Positions 52,394-61,289 are shown, counted from the stretch's first letter. The stretch is DNA of 64,000 bases from Kaistella gelatinilytica (GCF_015679325.1 NZ_JADPVI010000002.1:610798-674797), one strand, 5' to 3'. Program-made: numbers and translations. Notes: generated from the letters alone by a model not told the origin.

Positions 52394-53127
52394 CACTCAT
52401 TTTTTCCGCACTGGCTCTAGGTTTCGCATCCGGTTTTCACTGCATCGGAATGTGCGGTCCGATCGCGCTTTCTTTGGGATTAACCAAAAAACAGGCAACC
52501 AATTATTATTTGCAGAATTTAACCTATCAATTTGGTAGAATTGTGACCTATTCCTTTTTAGGCGCCATTTTAGGAATTGTAGGAAAAGGCTTTGCAATGG
52601 CAGGTTTCCAGCAATATCTGACGATCGGTGTTGGAATTCTTTTGATCTTCATGGCCGTATTTTCTTTTGGTGGAAAAGATTTCGCCTCCAAAATTCCTTT
52701 TTTATCTAAATCATTATTAAAGGTGAAGATGAATTTAGGGAAACTTTTACAGAAAGCAGATTATCGATCACGCTTCACAACTGGAATTCTCAATGGTTTT
52801 TTACCATGTGGTATGGTTTACATGGCTTTAACAGCAAGTTTAGCTTCAGGTGGAATTTGGCAAAGCGCTACTTTTATGGCTTTGTTCGGTTTGGGAACTT
52901 TACCGTTTATGTTTGCGATCGTACTTTTAGGAAATTTAATGACCACCGCATTTAGGATTAAAATTTTAAAATTTGTTCCGGTCATGATGATCGTTTTGGG
53001 CGGACTTTTTATCCTGCGCGGACTCGAACTTGGAATACCTTATATTTCGCCACCACATGATTCTCTTCAGGTCATTCACAATAACTCAAAAGAGCATCAA
53101 ATGGGAGATCACGCAACTTGCCATTAA
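52384..53127 (+). CDS. TauE/SafE-like membrane protein of cbb3 cluster (copper handling)
   Basis: A 247-residue protein of the sulfite exporter TauE/SafE (UreH-like) family, with six helices. It opens 'FASGFHCIGMCGPIALSLGL' (about 15-34), whose H-C-I-G-M-C is a metal-binding motif typical of the cco-linked group, and has 'NGFLPCGMVYMALTASLASG' in the second half. The tail (about 220-247) is rich in His and ends His-Ala-Thr-Cys-His, probably another metal site. Position and cysteine pattern suggest copper import or delivery to the oxidase. Overlaps ccoH by 10 nt, so translated together. Confidence 0.85.
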   Translation: MEIALIFSALALGFASGFHCIGMCGPIALSLGLTKKQATNYYLQNLTYQFGRIVTYSFLGAILGIVGKGFAMAGFQQYLTIGVGILLIFMAVFSFGGKDFASKIPFLSKSLLKVKMNLGKLLQKADYRSRFTTGILNGFLPCGMVYMALTASLASGGIWQSATFMALFGLGTLPFMFAIVLLGNLMTTAFRIKILKFVPVMMIVLGGLFILRGLELGIPYISPPHDSLQVIHNNSKEHQMGDHATCH

Positions 53128-53151
53128 TATTCTATATTTGAGTAAATTTAA

Positions 53152-53766
53152 ATGATGAAATATCAATTTTTACTCTTATTACTTTTATCTCTTTCCTGTT
53201 CTGCTCAAAAAACAGAGATTTCAAATTTAAAAGAAGGAAAAGCAACTTTCGAATTTCATAAAAATACAGAACCAGCTGCAGGAACCGGCGTTTTGGGAAT
53301 GCAAACGAAAAAATCCTTTGCGATTCTTATTGATCAAAATTCAACAGATCATTCTCCAGAAATTTTTAATAAAGTTCAATTTGAAACCATGAATTTCGAC
53401 GGAAAGAAATCCACAATTTTTCTGTGTATTTATGAGAACGAAAATGGTCTGCCCGGAAAAATTTTAGATAACGCAAAAATTATCATAGAAACTCCAATTA
53501 GGAAAAATAAAATTATTGCAAATCTTTCTTCATTAAAAATTAAAGTTCCAACGAATGCATATTTTATTGGTTTTGAATGGATTCTTTCCAAAGAAAACAT
53601 TATTAACGGAGCACAAAATGCTGGTGCAAAACCTTACAATCCGGCAATTTCCGGAATTCAAATTGAAAAGCCGAATCTTTATTTTTTTGATAAAAAATGG
53701 CAGAAAGATAAAGAGTTGCTTAGTTCATCCTTGAAAATAGATGTTGATTACATACCCGAAAATTAG
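53152..53766 (+). CDS. Secreted or lipid-anchored protein of unknown function
   Basis: A 204-residue protein with a signal sequence 'FLLLLLLSLSCSAQ', which can be read as a lipobox (LSLSC, Cys about residue 16) or as a cleaved signal peptide. The body is beta-rich: 'ATFEFHKNTEPAAGTGVLGM', 'IFLCIYENENGLPGKIL', 'PTNAYFIGFEWIL'. It has no motif I can name. The pattern 'fEWi', typical of small carboxypeptidase-like repeats, is weak. It follows the cco cluster by 24 nt on the same strand and might be read through from it, with no functional link visible. Confidence 0.6.
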   Translation: MMKYQFLLLLLLSLSCSAQKTEISNLKEGKATFEFHKNTEPAAGTGVLGMQTKKSFAILIDQNSTDHSPEIFNKVQFETMNFDGKKSTIFLCIYENENGLPGKILDNAKIIIETPIRKNKIIANLSSLKIKVPTNAYFIGFEWILSKENIINGAQNAGAKPYNPAISGIQIEKPNLYFFDKKWQKDKELLSSSLKIDVDYIPEN

Positions 53767-53828
53767 CCTCAAAAGGTGATTTAATAAATCTATTTAAAGC
53801 CGTCTATTTCCCCTAAAAACATCATCAT

Positions 53829-53836
53829 TAACTTTG
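53829..53836 (+). promoter_or_regulatory. Predicted -7 box of the lipoprotein gene at 53875
   Basis: TAACTTTG fits TAnnTTTG and gives a leader of about 35 nt. Confidence 0.45.
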
Positions 53837-53874
53837 GTCTCCAATTTGAATGAAACGCTTAAATAAATTAAGTA

Positions 53875-54663
53875 ATGATCAAAAAATTTGGACTTTGGAT
53901 TCTATTGGCTTCTTTCGCTTTACAATCCTGTTCTGTCAATACAGAAACTACCTATTTCAAAGATTCTGCTACGAGTATGGAATCCAATATTCTTCTCGAT
54001 AAAAGCATGCTCGGTATGATGAGCATGATGGGCGATAAAGCTGATATTCTCTCGAAATCAAAAGAATTTGGAAATCTTACTACGGATTATAAAAGTTTAT
54101 TTGATCTTCAGAAAGACGGAAAAGTCACCCTCAATCAAGACTCCGCAAAAGTGCTGAAAAAAATGTTCATGAAGCTGATTAAAGATAAAGGTGAAATTTA
54201 TGGCCTTTCTTTAAAATATGATAAGTTGATGCCCACAGAAATCGCAAGCCTTTTATCCCAGAGTAAACAGCTGAAAAATATGCCCTTGCAAAATGTCGCA
54301 AGCTGGAATGGCAAAACGCTGACAATTGATACCGATAAATTCAACAGTACAGAATTTTTAAAAGAAATTACGAAAAATTCTGGTGAGGAAAAAAATCCGA
54401 ATCCAACTACCAAAAGCGATTCTTTGGAAGTTTATGGAAAACAGATGGCACAAGGAATGGTCGGAATGATGAAAATGTTCAACATGAATTTCACGAGCAC
54501 GATGAAATTTCAAAAACCAATTGTCAGCATCGTTGGAAAACATGATTTCGTGAAACAAATCGACAACAAAACCATTCAGATCAATGTTCGAAGTAACGAA
54601 CTGTTAGATGGCAGCAAAAACCTGGTGAATAAGGATAAACAAATTATCATCACCACGGAATAA
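53875..54663 (+). CDS. Uncharacterised lipoprotein
   Basis: A 262-residue lipoprotein with lipobox 'ALQSCSVNT' (Cys near residue 19). The body has a Met-rich segment ('MLGMMSMMGDKADIL' and later 'MAQGMVGMMKMFNMNFTSTM') with many Lys. It looks helical at first, with a C-terminal beta stretch ('TMKFQKPIVSIVGKHDFV', 'KTIQINVRSNELLDG'). Met-rich surfaces sometimes bind copper, but there are no His/Cys clusters, so this is only a thought. No family recognised. Confidence 0.6.
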   Translation: MIKKFGLWILLASFALQSCSVNTETTYFKDSATSMESNILLDKSMLGMMSMMGDKADILSKSKEFGNLTTDYKSLFDLQKDGKVTLNQDSAKVLKKMFMKLIKDKGEIYGLSLKYDKLMPTEIASLLSQSKQLKNMPLQNVASWNGKTLTIDTDKFNSTEFLKEITKNSGEEKNPNPTTKSDSLEVYGKQMAQGMVGMMKMFNMNFTSTMKFQKPIVSIVGKHDFVKQIDNKTIQINVRSNELLDGSKNLVNKDKQIIITTE

Positions 54664-54698
54664 AAAAATCCATCAAAAATTTTTTAGTGCTTTTATAA

Positions 54699-54734
54699 TT
54701 AGTTGAAAATAGTTTAGTAATTTTGATCAACTAA
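54699..54734 (+). promoter_or_regulatory. Promoter flanked by inverted repeat before the gene at 54747
   Basis: The -7 box TAATTTTG (54718-54725) sits inside an inverted repeat, TTAGTTGA (54699-54706) and TCAACTAA (54727-54734). A regulator binding both arms would cover the promoter. Confidence 0.4.
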
Positions 54735-54746
54735 TAATCAAAAAAG

Positions 54747-55205
54747 ATGTCGATTACTATTCATTTTGGCGGGCAACTAGCCTCTCTGAAGGATCTGGAC
54801 GCATTATTATCCATGGTTACTTATTATGCTGAAGAACATGATTGGCCATATTCTGAACTAAAGGAAAATGCCCAAACAAAACTGGAGCCTTGGGAAAAAG
54901 GAGTAAGTTTGCAATCAAACACTGGCGTAGAATCGATTAATATCTACTTTGATGACTCTCTTACTTTAGGAACATTTTGTAAAACGCAATTTGGCGGCGT
55001 TGAAGCTCATATTGAAGTCATTGAGTTTTTACATGCAATTGAAGGTTTTTTCAAAAATTTCTGGGTAGAAGATGAAGGCGATTACTGGAAAACAAAAGAT
55101 CAGCTTCTCCTAAAGAAAAAAATGGATTTGATGGCAAAAATTCTTGATGATGTAGAAAAGTCTATTAAGGAGCAGAAAGAAGAAAATAAATGGAAATATA
55201 ATTAA
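54747..55205 (+). CDS. Cytosolic protein of unknown function
   Basis: A 152-residue soluble protein without signal or membrane segments. It begins with a beta strand ('MSITIHFGGQLAS'), has a central strand region ('VESINIYFDDSLTLGTFCKT') and ends in a long charged helix ('LLLKKKMDLMAKILDDVEKS', followed by Glu/Lys-rich residues). I recognise no family. Its promoter carries an inverted repeat, so it may be regulated, and it is followed by a two-way terminator facing serS. Confidence 0.65.
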   Translation: MSITIHFGGQLASLKDLDALLSMVTYYAEEHDWPYSELKENAQTKLEPWEKGVSLQSNTGVESINIYFDDSLTLGTFCKTQFGGVEAHIEVIEFLHAIEGFFKNFWVEDEGDYWKTKDQLLLKKKMDLMAKILDDVEKSIKEQKEENKWKYN

Positions 55206-55207
55206 TA

Positions 55208-55236
55208 AAAAAAACCACCAAATTTTGGTGGTTTTT
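55208..55236. terminator. Bidirectional terminator
   Basis: AAACCACCAAA and TTTGGTGGTTT form an 11-bp stem with A-rich and T-rich flanks on opposite sides. It serves the upstream plus-strand gene and serS. Confidence 0.85.
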
Positions 55237-55256
55237 CTATTTATAAAAGTCGCTTT

Positions 55257-56525
55257 TTAATTGATCAGATCAAACTTCGCATATTCTACGATTTTGGCTG
55301 GAATTCTAATTCCTTCCGCGGTTTGGTTATTCTCTAATAAAGCCGCCATAATTCTTGGTAGCGCCATCGCAGAACCGTTTAAAGTATGAACCAACTGTGT
55401 TTTTCCTTCACTTTTGAATCTGCATTTCAGACGCGTTGCCTGAAAAGTTTCGAAATTTGAAACTGAAGAAACTTCCAGCCATTTTTCCTGAGCAGCACTC
55501 CAAACTTCAAAATCGTAGGTCATTGCTGCAGCGAAACCTGTGTCACCACCACATAATCTTAAAATACGGAACGGTAATTCTAAATCTACCAAAATAGATT
55601 TTACATGTTCCACCATTACTTCCAGAGCGGCGTAAGAATTTTCCGGTCTTTCCAAACGTACGATCTCTACTTTCTCAAATTGATGTAATCTGTTCAAACC
55701 TCTTACATGAGCACCGTAACTTCCAGCTTCTCTGCGGTAACATTGAGAGAATGCTGTATTTTTTATTGGCAAATCTTTTTCATCTAATAAAACATCACGA
55801 TAAAGATTGGTTACCGGAACTTCCGCAGTCGGGATCAGGAACAGCTTATCTTCGTTGATGTAATACATTTGTCCCTCTTTATCAGGCAGTTGACCGGTCC
55901 CATAACCTGAAGCTTCATTTACAACATGTGGCGGATTTACTTCCAGATAACCAGCATCTACATTTTTATCTAAAAAATATTGAACCAAAGCTCGCTGAAG
56001 TCTGGCTCCTTTCCCAAAATAAACAGGAAATCCTGCTCCTGCGATCTTTACTCCAAGTTCAAAATCGATTAAATTATATTTTTTCGCCAATTCCCAATGT
56101 GGAATTGCACCTTCGCCTAAACCTTCAACATCATGAGATTGATAAATGATTTCATTTTCTTCGGCAGTTGTTCCGGCTTTTACTTTTTCGTAAGGAACAT
56201 TTGGAATTTGATACAAAACATCTAAAAGTTTTGCTTCTGCATCTTTTAATTTTTGCTGAAGATCTTGGGAATTTTCTTTAAACTCGGCCGTTTTCGATTT
56301 TGCTGATTCGGCTTCCTCGTTCTTACCTTCTCTCATCAAAAGACCTATTTCTTTTGAGATCTTGTTCATTTCCGATAGATTTTGATCCAGTTCAAACTGG
56401 TACTTTTTTCTATCATCATCAAAAGAAATGGCTTTATCAACCAGATCCATTTGCTTGAAACCTCTTTTCCCTAAACCTTTTAAAACGCGTTCTTTATTTT
56501 CGCGCAAAAAATTAACCTGTAACAT
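55257..56525 (-). CDS. serS: Seryl-tRNA synthetase
   Basis: Class II synthetase that charges tRNA-Ser. The N-terminal tRNA-binding coiled coil spans about residues 30-105 (Lys/Glu-rich helices 'FDDDRKKYQFELDQNLSEMN' and following). The catalytic domain has motif 2 'FSQCYRREAGSYGAHVRGLN' and motif 3 with 'LNGSAMALPRIMAALLENNQ'. The length of 422 residues is standard. It stands alone between the terminator and a divergent-type gap. Confidence 0.97.
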   Translation of the reverse strand: MLQVNFLRENKERVLKGLGKRGFKQMDLVDKAISFDDDRKKYQFELDQNLSEMNKISKEIGLLMREGKNEEAESAKSKTAEFKENSQDLQQKLKDAEAKLLDVLYQIPNVPYEKVKAGTTAEENEIIYQSHDVEGLGEGAIPHWELAKKYNLIDFELGVKIAGAGFPVYFGKGARLQRALVQYFLDKNVDAGYLEVNPPHVVNEASGYGTGQLPDKEGQMYYINEDKLFLIPTAEVPVTNLYRDVLLDEKDLPIKNTAFSQCYRREAGSYGAHVRGLNRLHQFEKVEIVRLERPENSYAALEVMVEHVKSILVDLELPFRILRLCGGDTGFAAAMTYDFEVWSAAQEKWLEVSSVSNFETFQATRLKCRFKSEGKTQLVHTLNGSAMALPRIMAALLENNQTAEGIRIPAKIVEYAKFDLIN

Positions 56526-56601
56526 ATAAAGTGTCGTATTTAATAGTTAAAGTTCCTCGAATTGAAACTTTAATTATGATTTGAATGTGTAAATTTAATG
56601 A

Positions 56602-57099
56602 TTATTTCGTGATTTTCACGATGTTGGGTTGCCCCTGAACTTTAGTAAATTTCAAAATATTATTATACCAAATACTTGAAACCTGAAACAAATCCGGTGT
56701 AGAAGTGTAATGGATGACCATCAAATCTTTTCCGGTAGACGTCGTGCTGTCATTTATTCTCTTCGTTAAAAAGAGATTTATTTTTGACTCATACGTTTTA
56801 GAATTACCCGAAGAATCAATCGCAATCCGCTTTGCTCCTGCGAGATATTCCATATAATTAAGCGTATCGGCATCTTTATTATTATTAAAACTCACTGGTG
56901 CAGTATCAGTTAATCCATTGATATCATTCCATCGAATATTTGTATACGAACCTTTAATTTTACTGTTCAACATATCCTGACCTGCAGAATCAATATAAAT
57001 ATTCAGGATCTGATCAATTTGTTGTACCGCTCGATCATCATTTCTGCAGGAAAGAAATGCGAAAAAAGCAAGCGTCGCTATAAAAAACAGATTTTTCAT
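56602..57099 (-). CDS. Uncharacterised lipoprotein
   Basis: A 165-residue lipoprotein with signal 'FFIATLAFFAFLSCRND' (lipobox FLSC, Cys near residue 18). The body is polar and beta-rich ('IKGSYTNIRWNDINGLTDTA', 'SKINLFLTKRINDS', 'DLMVIHYTSTPDLFQVSSIW'). No family recognised. The -7 box lies 5 nt before the ATG, in the short gap after the flippase gene. Confidence 0.6.
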   Translation of the reverse strand: MKNLFFIATLAFFAFLSCRNDDRAVQQIDQILNIYIDSAGQDMLNSKIKGSYTNIRWNDINGLTDTAPVSFNNNKDADTLNYMEYLAGAKRIAIDSSGNSKTYESKINLFLTKRINDSTTSTGKDLMVIHYTSTPDLFQVSSIWYNNILKFTKVQGQPNIVKITK

Positions 57100-57104
57100 G
57101 GGTA

Positions 57105-57112
57105 CAAAGATA
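57105..57112 (-). promoter_or_regulatory. Predicted -7 box of the lipoprotein gene at 57099
   Basis: TATCTTTG on the minus strand fits TAnnTTTG and is only 5 nt from the ATG, so the transcript would be leaderless or nearly so. Confidence 0.5.
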
Positions 57113-57114
57113 AT

Positions 57115-58362
57115 TTATTTTAAATCTTTCAGATAAATTAAAAAGGAATACATCAGTAAAAACCCACCAATGATCATGCTCAAACTTAAACTTATTGCCA
57201 TGCCGATCACTCCAAATCTTGAAACCAGAAAAGCTGAAAAAAGCAACAATAGAAAAAGGGTCAGGAAAGAAACGATGGTATTGATCTTCATTTTACCAAC
57301 CGCAGAAAGGAGGTTTCCGTAAAGGTTTCGCAACAACATATTCATACAAAAACCTCCTAAGAGAACGATAAAAATCCAGGAATTATCTGCATATTTATTG
57401 CTAAAGAACAGATGAAGGATTTCCGCTTTAAAGACAAATCCCACCGCAAAAATAAGTACAGAAATCGGGATAAAGATTTTATAATAATTAGCAATATAAT
57501 CAGTTAAAAAAACTTTATTTTTAAAATTCTTCGCCAGAACAGGAAAGTCACTTTGCATAAAAGTTAAAGCCAGAAAAGTGATATTGGCCGGAATCAAAAT
57601 GGCAACTTTATAATTCGCAACCGATGTTTCATTCATCAAAAAACTAAGCATCAAAACATCAGCAGAAAAGAGAGCATCTGAAAGCAAAGCCGTTCCGGAA
57701 GCATGAAGTCCGTAACTCCATATTTCTTTTTTATTAAAACTAAAAGATTCGGCGACAGATCTGTAATGCTCTTTATTAAACCAAAACAAAGCCAAAAAAG
57801 GCGTAAAAGCAATCGCGAATAAATAACCATTCAAACCAAAAAAATAGGATAAAAGCAGTAGGAAAATCACTCCGAAAACATTGACAACATTCGTAATTCT
57901 GGCAAAACCACGGTTGTTTCCAAAAATTCTAAATTCGGACTGAATATGATTCAGAAAGTAAAAACCAATTAAGCGAATTGTAAACAGGAGAAAAATGTAA
58001 AAAATATCTTCATATTTTTTGATATAGAAAAAACTAACGAGAAGAAAAATCGCGCTCAATAAGATCTGATAAAAAAAACCTTTCATCAAAAGATATTTTG
58101 CCAGACTTTTCTTTTCAGCATGATCAAAAGTCACAGAGCCGAATCGCAGCAAACTTTGCTGACTTCCAAATCCGCTGAATGGTGTAAAAATGGCAAAAAC
58201 CGAAGCGACAATACTCAGAATTCCAAATTCATTTTCGGGCAAAATTCTGATGATAAAAAGCGAACCCAGAAAAGCACAGATTTTTGCGATCAGCAACGAA
58301 AAGAAAACATGTTGTCCCTTATTCCTGAAAAAATCATCAATGAAAATGCGCAAACTTTTCAT
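57115..58362 (-). CDS. Wzx-like polysaccharide flippase (MOP superfamily)
   Basis: A 415-residue integral membrane protein with about 12 helices. The N-terminal region ('LLIAKICAFLGSLFIIRILP', 'NEFGILSIVASVFAIFTPFS', 'GFGSQQSLLRFG') is typical of oligosaccharide flippases, which move lipid-linked sugar repeat units across the inner membrane for O-antigen, capsule or exopolysaccharide assembly. Its start is 2 nt after the end of the asparagine-synthase-like gene, so it is cotranscribed with it. Confidence 0.88.
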   Translation of the reverse strand: MKSLRIFIDDFFRNKGQHVFFSLLIAKICAFLGSLFIIRILPENEFGILSIVASVFAIFTPFSGFGSQQSLLRFGSVTFDHAEKKSLAKYLLMKGFFYQILLSAIFLLVSFFYIKKYEDIFYIFLLFTIRLIGFYFLNHIQSEFRIFGNNRGFARITNVVNVFGVIFLLLLSYFFGLNGYLFAIAFTPFLALFWFNKEHYRSVAESFSFNKKEIWSYGLHASGTALLSDALFSADVLMLSFLMNETSVANYKVAILIPANITFLALTFMQSDFPVLAKNFKNKVFLTDYIANYYKIFIPISVLIFAVGFVFKAEILHLFFSNKYADNSWIFIVLLGGFCMNMLLRNLYGNLLSAVGKMKINTIVSFLTLFLLLLFSAFLVSRFGVIGMAISLSLSMIIGGFLLMYSFLIYLKDLK

Positions 58363-58364
58363 CT

Positions 58365-60011
58365 TTAAAAATACAATTTAAAGATTGATAAAATATTGAT
58401 CGCCTTTGATTTTAAAGAAAAACTTTCAGATCCGAAAAGGGATAAAACATCTTTAGAAAGCTCAGGATAATTTTCAAGCCGATAAATATTGTCATCAAAA
58501 TATTTCTGGTAATACTGCTGAATTTCAACATCGTTATCAAAATAATATTGGTAGGGATACATGCTGGAATTCTGTGGAGTCTTTAAAATTTTGTTGTTTA
58601 AAATATTAAAACCACGCTTCATCACTTTATCCCCAAAAGAAGTTTTCCATTGGGCATCGGGTTTCATCAAAGTTCTTTCCCACCGATATTTTGTCGCCTC
58701 TTTGCAGTGTTTATTGATCCATTCGATATAAAACCGGTGATTAAATTTCCATTCTTCTGGAAGTGAAATAGCAAATTTCAGAAAATCTTTCGTCATGAAA
58801 GGCGAAGTTTGATAGCGCTTTTGCTGAAAAACGTGAGCTCCTAAAACTGTGCGATTATAAGCTACATTTCGAAGGAGAAACAACTCTTCTGTTTCGTAAT
58901 TTTTTAAACTTTCATCCAAAGTGTTTTGAACTTTGGAAAAGAATTTTTGGTGCTCCAAAATTTTAAAATAAGAAGGTTTTTTCCGGTTTGGTTCCGTATT
59001 AAAACCTCCCAAAACACCGTCGCCAATCTGGCCGCTGTGAAATAATGAAAAATTTTCGTATTTCATTTTTTCCATTGCATGTTCCGCATGAATTCCGCCC
59101 GTATAAAAGACCAAACCTTCTGAAAGAGCTGTTAATTTATCAATCTTCTGGAGAAATTTCCCACCGTCAAGAGGAATAAATTCGTAATGAATATTATGAT
59201 CTTCCGCAATTTTTTCAGAGATCGTATGATCAAAATAATTAGACTGCGAAAAACACAGTGCATTTCCAGGTTTTAGATTATTTTTTATCGCATACATCAT
59301 GGCTACACGACTGTCTAAACCGCCACTCAACAGCGCTAAATGATCCGTTCCAAATTCGGTATCTTTTTTATATTCCAATACAACGGAATCTGTAAAAATT
59401 TGATGAATCGCATCAATTGCATCATCTTTACTTTTTTCGTAACCTGGAACTTCAGCCAGATTAAAATAGATTTTCTGTTCGCAATTTAAAGTGGAAATAT
59501 CAATGTCCAAATAATGGGCATCAAATAGTTTCTTTACATTTTGAAGTGGCGTTTTATCTTCTATTAAATTACTGAAACTTAATAATTGATAAATTGATTC
59601 GATATCTGGTTTCGTCGAAACTCCATCTTTTTTCAAAGCTTCATTTAACCGGATTAAGCTCGTCTCAATATACAGCTGATTCTCAAACTTTCCATAAAAG
59701 ATCCTTTGTGTAGAAGTAATATTAGTAAAAACGAATAATTTCCTTTCTTTTTTATCGTATATAAAACCACGATATTCTCCTTCAAATTCCTTAATAATGT
59801 CAGATTTTTTCAGGCGGTAAAGTTCCTGAATTAATGTTTGGAAATCTTTTAAGGCAAACTCATTTAAAAGCTTTCGTTTATTGAGTAAAATGCCTTCAAA
59901 CAGGAAATCAAAAGCATCAGATTTTAAATAAAAATTATCATATTCTTCTGAAATAAAAGAATTTACCACCAAATTTTGGGGAGAAATGATAAGCGAAAAT
60001 CCTTTCTTCAT
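58365..60011 (-). CDS. Asparagine-synthase-like amidotransferase of surface-glycan group
   Basis: A 548-residue protein. Residues about 1-190 look like a degenerate Ntn glutaminase domain: the family's catalytic Cys after the start Met is absent (it begins Met-Lys-Lys-Gly). The synthase domain carries the ATP-pyrophosphatase loop 'LSGGLDSRVAMMYA' (S229-S234 region) and 'FHSGQIGDGVLGGFN'. Without the glutaminase Cys it would need ammonia or an amine from another source. Standing between a glycosyltransferase and a flippase, it may amidate a sugar acid in the surface glycan, as proposed for WbpG-like enzymes. The substrate is not known. Confidence 0.85.
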   Translation of the reverse strand: MKKGFSLIISPQNLVVNSFISEEYDNFYLKSDAFDFLFEGILLNKRKLLNEFALKDFQTLIQELYRLKKSDIIKEFEGEYRGFIYDKKERKLFVFTNITSTQRIFYGKFENQLYIETSLIRLNEALKKDGVSTKPDIESIYQLLSFSNLIEDKTPLQNVKKLFDAHYLDIDISTLNCEQKIYFNLAEVPGYEKSKDDAIDAIHQIFTDSVVLEYKKDTEFGTDHLALLSGGLDSRVAMMYAIKNNLKPGNALCFSQSNYFDHTISEKIAEDHNIHYEFIPLDGGKFLQKIDKLTALSEGLVFYTGGIHAEHAMEKMKYENFSLFHSGQIGDGVLGGFNTEPNRKKPSYFKILEHQKFFSKVQNTLDESLKNYETEELFLLRNVAYNRTVLGAHVFQQKRYQTSPFMTKDFLKFAISLPEEWKFNHRFYIEWINKHCKEATKYRWERTLMKPDAQWKTSFGDKVMKRGFNILNNKILKTPQNSSMYPYQYYFDNDVEIQQYYQKYFDDNIYRLENYPELSKDVLSLFGSESFSLKSKAINILSIFKLYF

Positions 60012-60075
60012 ATTATGATCTCATTGCGTTTTCTAAACTTTAATTTACATCAATTTCTGGAAATCCAACTGAAAA

Positions 60076-61197
60076 TTATTGCAGAATTTTTCTGTAAATA
60101 TCTGTGAATTTTTCAGCGATTTTTTCCATCGAAAAATGATCTTGTACAAATTGATGCAAATCTTCTGGAGAAACAAAAGTTACCTTTTTTTGTAAAACAG
60201 ATTCCATCGCATTGTATAATTCTTCTTCTGAATTCGAAATTAAAATACCCTTTTTCTCAGAAATAATTTCCGGAATTCCTCCGACTTTCGTTGCAATTGC
60301 CGGAGTTCCGCTCGAAAGTGATTCCAATAAAACACAGGGAAAATTTTCGTAATCACTGAACAAAACAAAACAATCGCTGCTTCTCATTTTTTCAGCAACT
60401 TGATTTGGAGTGAGAAGAGAAAAAGTGGTAATAAAACTTTCGGACTTATTATTTCTGACGATCTCATCCAAATTTTCCAGATTTCCATCTCCCCCAATTT
60501 GTAGGTTGAAGTTTTTATATTTTTCGCGAAGACGTATAGCAGTATTCACAATTTTCTCCGGATTTTTTAGCTTAATTAAATTCGAAACATGAAGGAAAGT
60601 AAACTTATCACCCGTTCCACCTTTAAGTGTAAAAAGGTTCGTATCGACTACATTTTGAACAACCAGCATCTTAGTTTGAAAGCCTAAATCCTTTAAATCT
60701 GATAGAAGATATTGACTTACGGGTAAAATAAAGGCCGAATTCTTTCCGATAAATTTTGAAATTAAAAGTTGAACCTTTGAAAGCTTAGTTCGATTAATAT
60801 TTAAAAACCCAGACCAATGTTCTGTAATTACGAATGGAATCTTATATCTCATTTTCAGATAAACCGCGAATAACATTGATTGTTGCATCACATTTGCATG
60901 TACCAGATCGGGAGTTTGCATTTTCGCGAATCCTCTTTTGTAAGCCGTCATTCTTCGTAAAAAATTGAGAACCGGATTGGTGGTATTTTTATAATAAACT
61001 ATTAAAGTTCGAACTCCATTTATTATTTGATCATCAAAAATAAATTTTTCATTCTGCGCTGAATCTCCGATGCAATGAAGAATCTCCACTTCATTTATTA
61101 AGGAAACTGCTTCTGCATGACGCTGCACAAAATTTCCGTTGGTCGGTTCAAATTTATTCGGAAACCAGGAAGAAATGAAGAGAATTTTGTAGTTCAT
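60076..61197 (-). CDS. GT4-family glycosyltransferase
   Basis: A 373-residue GT-B retaining glycosyltransferase. The N-terminal Rossmann half has 'ILFISSWFPNKFEPTNGNFV' and 'PDLVHANVMQQS'. The C-terminal half has the nucleotide-sugar-binding E-x7-E pattern in 'FSDYENFPCVLLESLSSGTP' and 'AIATKVGGIPEII'. It transfers a sugar from a nucleotide donor. Acceptor and sugar unknown. It heads the glycan group, with its own promoter. Confidence 0.9.
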   Translation of the reverse strand: MNYKILFISSWFPNKFEPTNGNFVQRHAEAVSLINEVEILHCIGDSAQNEKFIFDDQIINGVRTLIVYYKNTTNPVLNFLRRMTAYKRGFAKMQTPDLVHANVMQQSMLFAVYLKMRYKIPFVITEHWSGFLNINRTKLSKVQLLISKFIGKNSAFILPVSQYLLSDLKDLGFQTKMLVVQNVVDTNLFTLKGGTGDKFTFLHVSNLIKLKNPEKIVNTAIRLREKYKNFNLQIGGDGNLENLDEIVRNNKSESFITTFSLLTPNQVAEKMRSSDCFVLFSDYENFPCVLLESLSSGTPAIATKVGGIPEIISEKKGILISNSEEELYNAMESVLQKKVTFVSPEDLHQFVQDHFSMEKIAEKFTDIYRKILQ

Positions 61198-61213
61198 TCA
61201 AAAAGCTTATTAA

Positions 61214-61221
61214 CAAAAATA
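61214..61221 (-). promoter_or_regulatory. Predicted -7 box of the glycosyltransferase gene
   Basis: TATTTTTG on the minus strand fits TAnnTTTG, 16 nt before the ATG, and follows directly on the upstream terminator. Confidence 0.55.
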
Positions 61222-61230
61222 CGTTTTTAT

Positions 61231-61269
61231 AAAACAAAAACCCTTTTTAACCTGATGGTAAAAAGGGTT
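61231..61269 (-). terminator. Terminator after the Fe-S gene group
   Basis: AACCCTTTTTACC and GGTTAAAAAGGGTT (one unpaired base) form a long hairpin with an ATCA loop on the minus strand, followed by T-rich sequence. Confidence 0.75.
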
Positions 61270-61289
61270 GGTTATATTTTAAGAAATCT

